This document shows, piece after piece, positions 60,772 to 64,000 of a stretch of 64,000 bases of DNA. The DNA comes from Solibacillus silvestris_B (GTDB taxonomy: Bacteria > Bacillota > Bacilli > Bacillales_A > Planococcaceae). A program made the translations under genes and the position numbers. The notes beneath the pieces were generated by a model. That model had not been told where the DNA came from. It worked only from the letters and a program-made list of their open reading frames with translations, and did no database searches. Position 1 is the stretch's first letter; the number at the start of each line of letters is the position of its first letter. The stretch lies in assembly GCF_051967575.1 (NCBI RefSeq), contig NZ_JBQCJW010000003.1:164093-228092 (forward strand), written 5' to 3'.

Positions 60772-62735
60772 TATTTCGCACCTCCTTTTTTCTCATAGCT
60801 TTTCTCTTTTTCTTCCACTTCATGTTTATGGATATGGTAGCCATGGTCGTCCTCAAGAGAACGGTAAGCCATACAAGCTAAAATTCCGATTAAGCCGAAG
60901 ATTGCCAAGTACCACATACTGAATACTAAAGCGAAACCAGCGATGAAGAAGAATACTGCCAATACAAATGTTTGACCTGAGTTATTTGGCATGTGAATAT
61001 CCTGGATTTCACCTTTGAATAATTTCGTGCCATTTTTCTTAGAATCCCAGAACGCTTCTGAAGTTGAATCAGTTACATCTGGCGTAATTGCAAAGTTGTA
61101 GTTTGGAATTGGCGTATGTGTCGCCCACTCAAGACCACGTGCATCCCATGGATCTGATCCGATGTCGCGCGGAGAGTTTTTGAAGCTGTACCAAATATTC
61201 CAAACGATCATTAAGAATGAAACAGACATAATACCAGCACCGATGAACGATACCATGTTTAGCGTACTGAATCCTGTTGACTCTGAGAATGTATACATAC
61301 GACGCGCTTGACCGTCTAAACCAGTAATATACATTGGAATGAACGCTAAAACGAAACCGATAGACATTACCCAAACTGTTGCTTTACCAATGCGTTCGTT
61401 TAACATGAAACCGAACATTTTTGGCCAGTAGAACGTTAAGCCTGCCAACATCGCGTAAACAACACCAGGGATGATTACGTTATGGAAGTGGGCTACTAAG
61501 AACATTGTATTGTGGTATTGGTAGTCAGCTGCCGACATCGCAAGCATAACCCCTGTTACCCCACCAAGCGTAAATAAAGGAATGAAATGCATTGCATACA
61601 ACATTGGTGTTGTAATAACAATTTTCCCTTTATAAAGCGTGAATAACCAGTTAAAGATTTTAACCCCTGTCGGAATCGCGATTGCCATTGTTGTAATCGA
61701 GAAAATCGAGTTCGTTAATGCACCTTGACCCATTGTGAAGAAGTGGTGTGTCCATACAGCGAACGAGAATACTGAGATTAAAAGCATTGACCATACCATT
61801 GAAGTATAGCCATATAAGTTACGACGAGCGAATGTCGAAATAACTTCCGAGAAAATACCGAATGCCGGCAAGATTAAAATATATACTTCAGGGTGACCCC
61901 AAACCCAGAATAGGTTGGCCCATAGCATATCCATACCACCGTTGCCGATCGCAAAGAATTTTGTATCAAATAGACGATCCATCGTACCCATAGCTAAAGC
62001 TACTGTTAATACCGGGAACGCGAATACGATAATTAAGTTCGAAATAAGCGCTGACCAAGTGAACATTGGCATTTTGAATAATGTCATACCTGGCGCACGC
62101 ATTTTAAAGATTGTCGTAATGAAGTTGATACCTGTCATTAACGTACCAAGACCCGCGATTTGCAGCGAGATCATGTAATAGTTCGTACCAACATGTTGGC
62201 TGAATTCGTTACCTGCCAACGGGAAGTAAGATGTCCAGCCTGCATCTGGAGAACCACCAACGATGAATGAGATGTTGAATAATCCCATACCCATGAAGAA
62301 TAACCAGAATGCCAAGTTGTTTAAACGCGGGAACGCAACGTCACGCGCCCCGATTTGCAATGGTACTAAGAAGTTGAAGAAGAATGTAATGAATGGCATT
62401 GCCATGAATAAAATCATGACTACTCCGTGAGTTGTAAATACTTCGTTATAGTGTTGCGCATCCAAGAAACCGTTATCTGGAACAGCTAATTGCAAACGCA
62501 TCATTACGGCATCGACACCGCCGCGGAATAGCATTACTAAAGCCACGACTAAATACATGATACCGATTTTTTTATGGTCAACAGTTGTAATCCATTCACG
62601 CCATAAATAGCCCCATAATTTAAAGTAAGTAACTACTGCTACTAACGCGATGGTTCCTAAAATAATAGAAGCCATTGCGATATAAATTAATGTACTAGGG
62701 TGTGGAACTGCAAACTGTGCAAAAAATTCCGACAT
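60771..62735 (-). CDS. qoxB: Cytochrome aa3 quinol oxidase subunit I
   Basis: 654 residues, about 14-15 membrane helices. Haem-copper centre: WGHPEVYILILPAFGIFSE (CuB His and cross-linked Tyr), THHFFTMGQ (CuB His pair), and AHFHNVIIPG for haem a3. The D-channel entry region is around the conserved MPFITFFFNFLVPLQIGARD segment. It reduces O2 to water and pumps protons. The ATG at 62735 follows AAAGGAG; a TTG 18 bases earlier overlaps it. Confidence 0.96.
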   Translation of the reverse strand: MSEFFAQFAVPHPSTLIYIAMASIILGTIALVAVVTYFKLWGYLWREWITTVDHKKIGIMYLVVALVMLFRGGVDAVMMRLQLAVPDNGFLDAQHYNEVFTTHGVVMILFMAMPFITFFFNFLVPLQIGARDVAFPRLNNLAFWLFFMGMGLFNISFIVGGSPDAGWTSYFPLAGNEFSQHVGTNYYMISLQIAGLGTLMTGINFITTIFKMRAPGMTLFKMPMFTWSALISNLIIVFAFPVLTVALAMGTMDRLFDTKFFAIGNGGMDMLWANLFWVWGHPEVYILILPAFGIFSEVISTFARRNLYGYTSMVWSMLLISVFSFAVWTHHFFTMGQGALTNSIFSITTMAIAIPTGVKIFNWLFTLYKGKIVITTPMLYAMHFIPLFTLGGVTGVMLAMSAADYQYHNTMFLVAHFHNVIIPGVVYAMLAGLTFYWPKMFGFMLNERIGKATVWVMSIGFVLAFIPMYITGLDGQARRMYTFSESTGFSTLNMVSFIGAGIMSVSFLMIVWNIWYSFKNSPRDIGSDPWDARGLEWATHTPIPNYNFAITPDVTDSTSEAFWDSKKNGTKLFKGEIQDIHMPNNSGQTFVLAVFFFIAGFALVFSMWYLAIFGLIGILACMAYRSLEDDHGYHIHKHEVEEKEKSYEKKGGAK

Positions 62736-62772
62736 AGTAGTAACTCCTTTCAAAAGTGCTTACTTTCAAAAA

Positions 62773-63654
62773 TTAATGTGAAGAGTGATCCTCTTCTGTT
62801 TCTTCATCTGAAGAATCGTGGTAGTGCTCCGGAGCTGGTGAGAACTCAAGATGTGTACCAGTATAAGTTGATTTACCAAGATGTCCTGGCTCTAATAATT
62901 CGTCAAACTTCTCTTCTGTTAATGGTTCAGCCGTTTCGTGAACTTCTGTTACCCATTCATCAAAGTCTGCTTGCGTCATTGCTGTTACATCAAAAATATT
63001 TTCTGCTGTGCCGCGACCAGAGAAGTTCGCGTTACGACCCCAGAACTCGCCCGGGTTATCAGCAGCTAAGTGCAATGTTGTAACCATGTCTGCCATCGCA
63101 TATTTCTGACCGCCAAGTTGCGGAATCCAGAAACTTGTAATCGGACCATATGAATATAATTTAAATTCAATTGGTCGATCTGCAGGAATGTATAAGTAGT
63201 TTACTGTTTCAATACCTTGTTCTGGATAGCTGAAGTGCCATTTCCAGTTAGATGAAGATGCATAAATTACTAATGGCTCCTCATTGTCATAACCTTCTGG
63301 TGTGTTTTCAACGATGTAGTTACTCTTAACCGAAACAAACGATAAGAAAATAACGATGATTACAGGAATACCAATCATAATTGATTCTACAAGCCAATGT
63401 CCGTGTATATGCGGTGGCTCATAATCTGGATTTTGTTTGGATGCACGGTATTTGAATAACATAAATACCAAAATTGCTAATACCGTAAGAACAATCCCTG
63501 ACATTAAGTAAATTAACAACATTGTGTCATCGGCTTGTCTTTGAGCTTGAGGGCCTTTAGGATCTAAAACTGTTAACTTGTCGTTACAGCCTGCTAAAAA
63601 AATAGCACCTAGCCCCATGAAAGTGAGTAATTTTCCCTTCAGATTTACTTTCAT
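62773..63654 (-). CDS. qoxA: Cytochrome aa3 quinol oxidase subunit II
   Basis: 293 residues. Lipoprotein-type signal with LGAIFLAGC lipobox, two membrane helices, and an extracytoplasmic cupredoxin domain (SSNWKWHFSYPEQGIETVNY, TSFWIPQLGGQKYAM). The CuA Cys-x3-Cys-x3-His ligands are absent (NFSGRGTAENIF), which marks a quinol rather than a cytochrome c oxidase. The tail HYHDSSDEETEEDHSSH is His/acid-rich. The ATG at 63654 follows AAAGGAG; first gene of qoxABCD. Confidence 0.95.
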   Translation of the reverse strand: MKVNLKGKLLTFMGLGAIFLAGCNDKLTVLDPKGPQAQRQADDTMLLIYLMSGIVLTVLAILVFMLFKYRASKQNPDYEPPHIHGHWLVESIMIGIPVIIVIFLSFVSVKSNYIVENTPEGYDNEEPLVIYASSSNWKWHFSYPEQGIETVNYLYIPADRPIEFKLYSYGPITSFWIPQLGGQKYAMADMVTTLHLAADNPGEFWGRNANFSGRGTAENIFDVTAMTQADFDEWVTEVHETAEPLTEEKFDELLEPGHLGKSTYTGTHLEFSPAPEHYHDSSDEETEEDHSSH

Positions 63655-63696
63655 AGTTGGACTCCTTTCCAATTAAATAGAGCTTGTTAGAACTGA

Positions 63697-63710
63697 CTTA
63701 AGCGCTTTCA
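63697..63710 (-). promoter_or_regulatory. Possible cre (CcpA) site upstream of qoxA
   Basis: Minus strand TGAAAGCGCTTAAG fits the cre consensus TGWNANCGNTNWCA at 12 of 14 positions, the two mismatches being the last two. It lies about 43 bases before the qoxA start. Confidence 0.45.
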
Positions 63711-64000
63711 TCTGAAACTGAAAATAAAATAATGGAAATTGTGCATATTCAAATGAATAAATTCGCTTTTTAAACTTTTGCACTATGCATATAGTGGAAA
63801 ATATAAAGAATATTCCCTCAATCCAATTTTTCTATGCATAAAATTTAGATTGAATCCCATAAATATCAGTTTGCACAATATTTGCGAAAGCATTATTTTA
63901 TTTTTTTGTGTGACAACTTAAGGCACCCCCTCTGTTAGGATAGATGTCGTACCGAGCTAACGTGATATGATTAAGTAAAATACACGGAGGTCGAGACGAA
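63711..64000. other. Divergent intergenic region at the window end
   Basis: No gene. It must contain the qoxA promoter on the minus strand. At the right edge GGAGGTCGAGACGAA on the plus strand looks like the ribosome-binding site of a gene whose start lies just past base 64000. Confidence 0.5.

Noticed and set aside
1..64000. CRISPR array, intact prophage or intact insertion sequence
   Set aside because: No regularly spaced repeats, phage structural genes or complete transposase with terminal inverted repeats were found.

Overview
The window is a chromosomal segment of a low-GC, endospore-forming Bacillales bacterium, most likely a member of the Planococcaceae (Lysinibacillus / Solibacillus / Sporosarcina-like). 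The support is spore genes (cwlJ, a SleL-type lytic enzyme, gerE), a 396-residue LysM/M14 peptidase matching Lysinibacillus sphaericus endopeptidase I in length and catalytic residue positions, SigE/SigK-type promoters, and a long block in the same order as the Bacillus subtilis sdh - yslB - lysC - uvrC - trxA - etfAB - fadB - fadR - lcfA - yshE - mutS2 - polX - yshB - zapA - rnhC - pheTS region.

Layout. 1-1.3 kb: thiamin salvage (thiM, tenA) behind two tandem TPP riboswitches, each with its own terminator. 1.4-6 kb: spore cortex and peptidoglycan lysis (LysM-GH18, CwlJ, LysM-M14) with three tiny genes between them that may be forespore-expressed. 6-12.1 kb: YkvI membrane protein, SIMPL protein, an unknown coiled-coil protein, an HTH protein and an aldehyde dehydrogenase. 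12.1-15.8 kb: an AT-rich accessory stretch ending at a tRNA-Arg. It holds a decayed aldo/keto reductase, a HEPN-like ORF, a deleted transposase remnant and a large NUMOD1 / treble-clef / nuclease-like protein. 16-24.4 kb: ysnB, rdgB, rph, racE, a MarR regulator, gerE, a thioesterase, sdhCAB and yslB. 24.6-26.2 kb: a lysine-riboswitch-controlled aspartokinase whose kinase motifs are altered. 26.2-41 kb: uvrC, trxA, the fatty-acid oxidation cluster under FadR, a DUF350 gene with a 26-codon partner, mutS2, polX, cvpA, zapA and rnhC. 41-47.9 kb: VOC protein, an efflux pump with a divergent TetR regulator, dbpA, and LysR divergent from a CofE-like ligase. 48-51.8 kb: the opuA glycine-betaine transporter next to a BusR-type (GntR + RCK_C) regulator and two abutting palindromic operators. 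52-56 kb: amino-acid permease, ECF S component, isochorismatase-like hydrolase and an unknown membrane protein. 56-64 kb: pheST behind a Phe T-box, and the qoxABCD aa3 quinol oxidase.

Regulation is unusually easy to read here: two TPP riboswitches, one L-box, one T-box, a FadR operator built into a 19-bp terminator hairpin, a probable BusR operator pair, a SigK promoter for gerE and a possible cre site before qoxA. The strongest leads are the aspartokinase with altered active-site motifs at the lysC locus, the BusR-opuA pairing, the FadR operator/terminator overlap, the NUMOD1/zinc/nuclease protein beside tRNA-Arg, an apparent AUU start codon on the spore lytic gene, and a CofE-like ligase in a group not known to make F420. 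No CRISPR array, intact prophage or intact IS was seen. All assignments come from reading the sequence; no searches were run.
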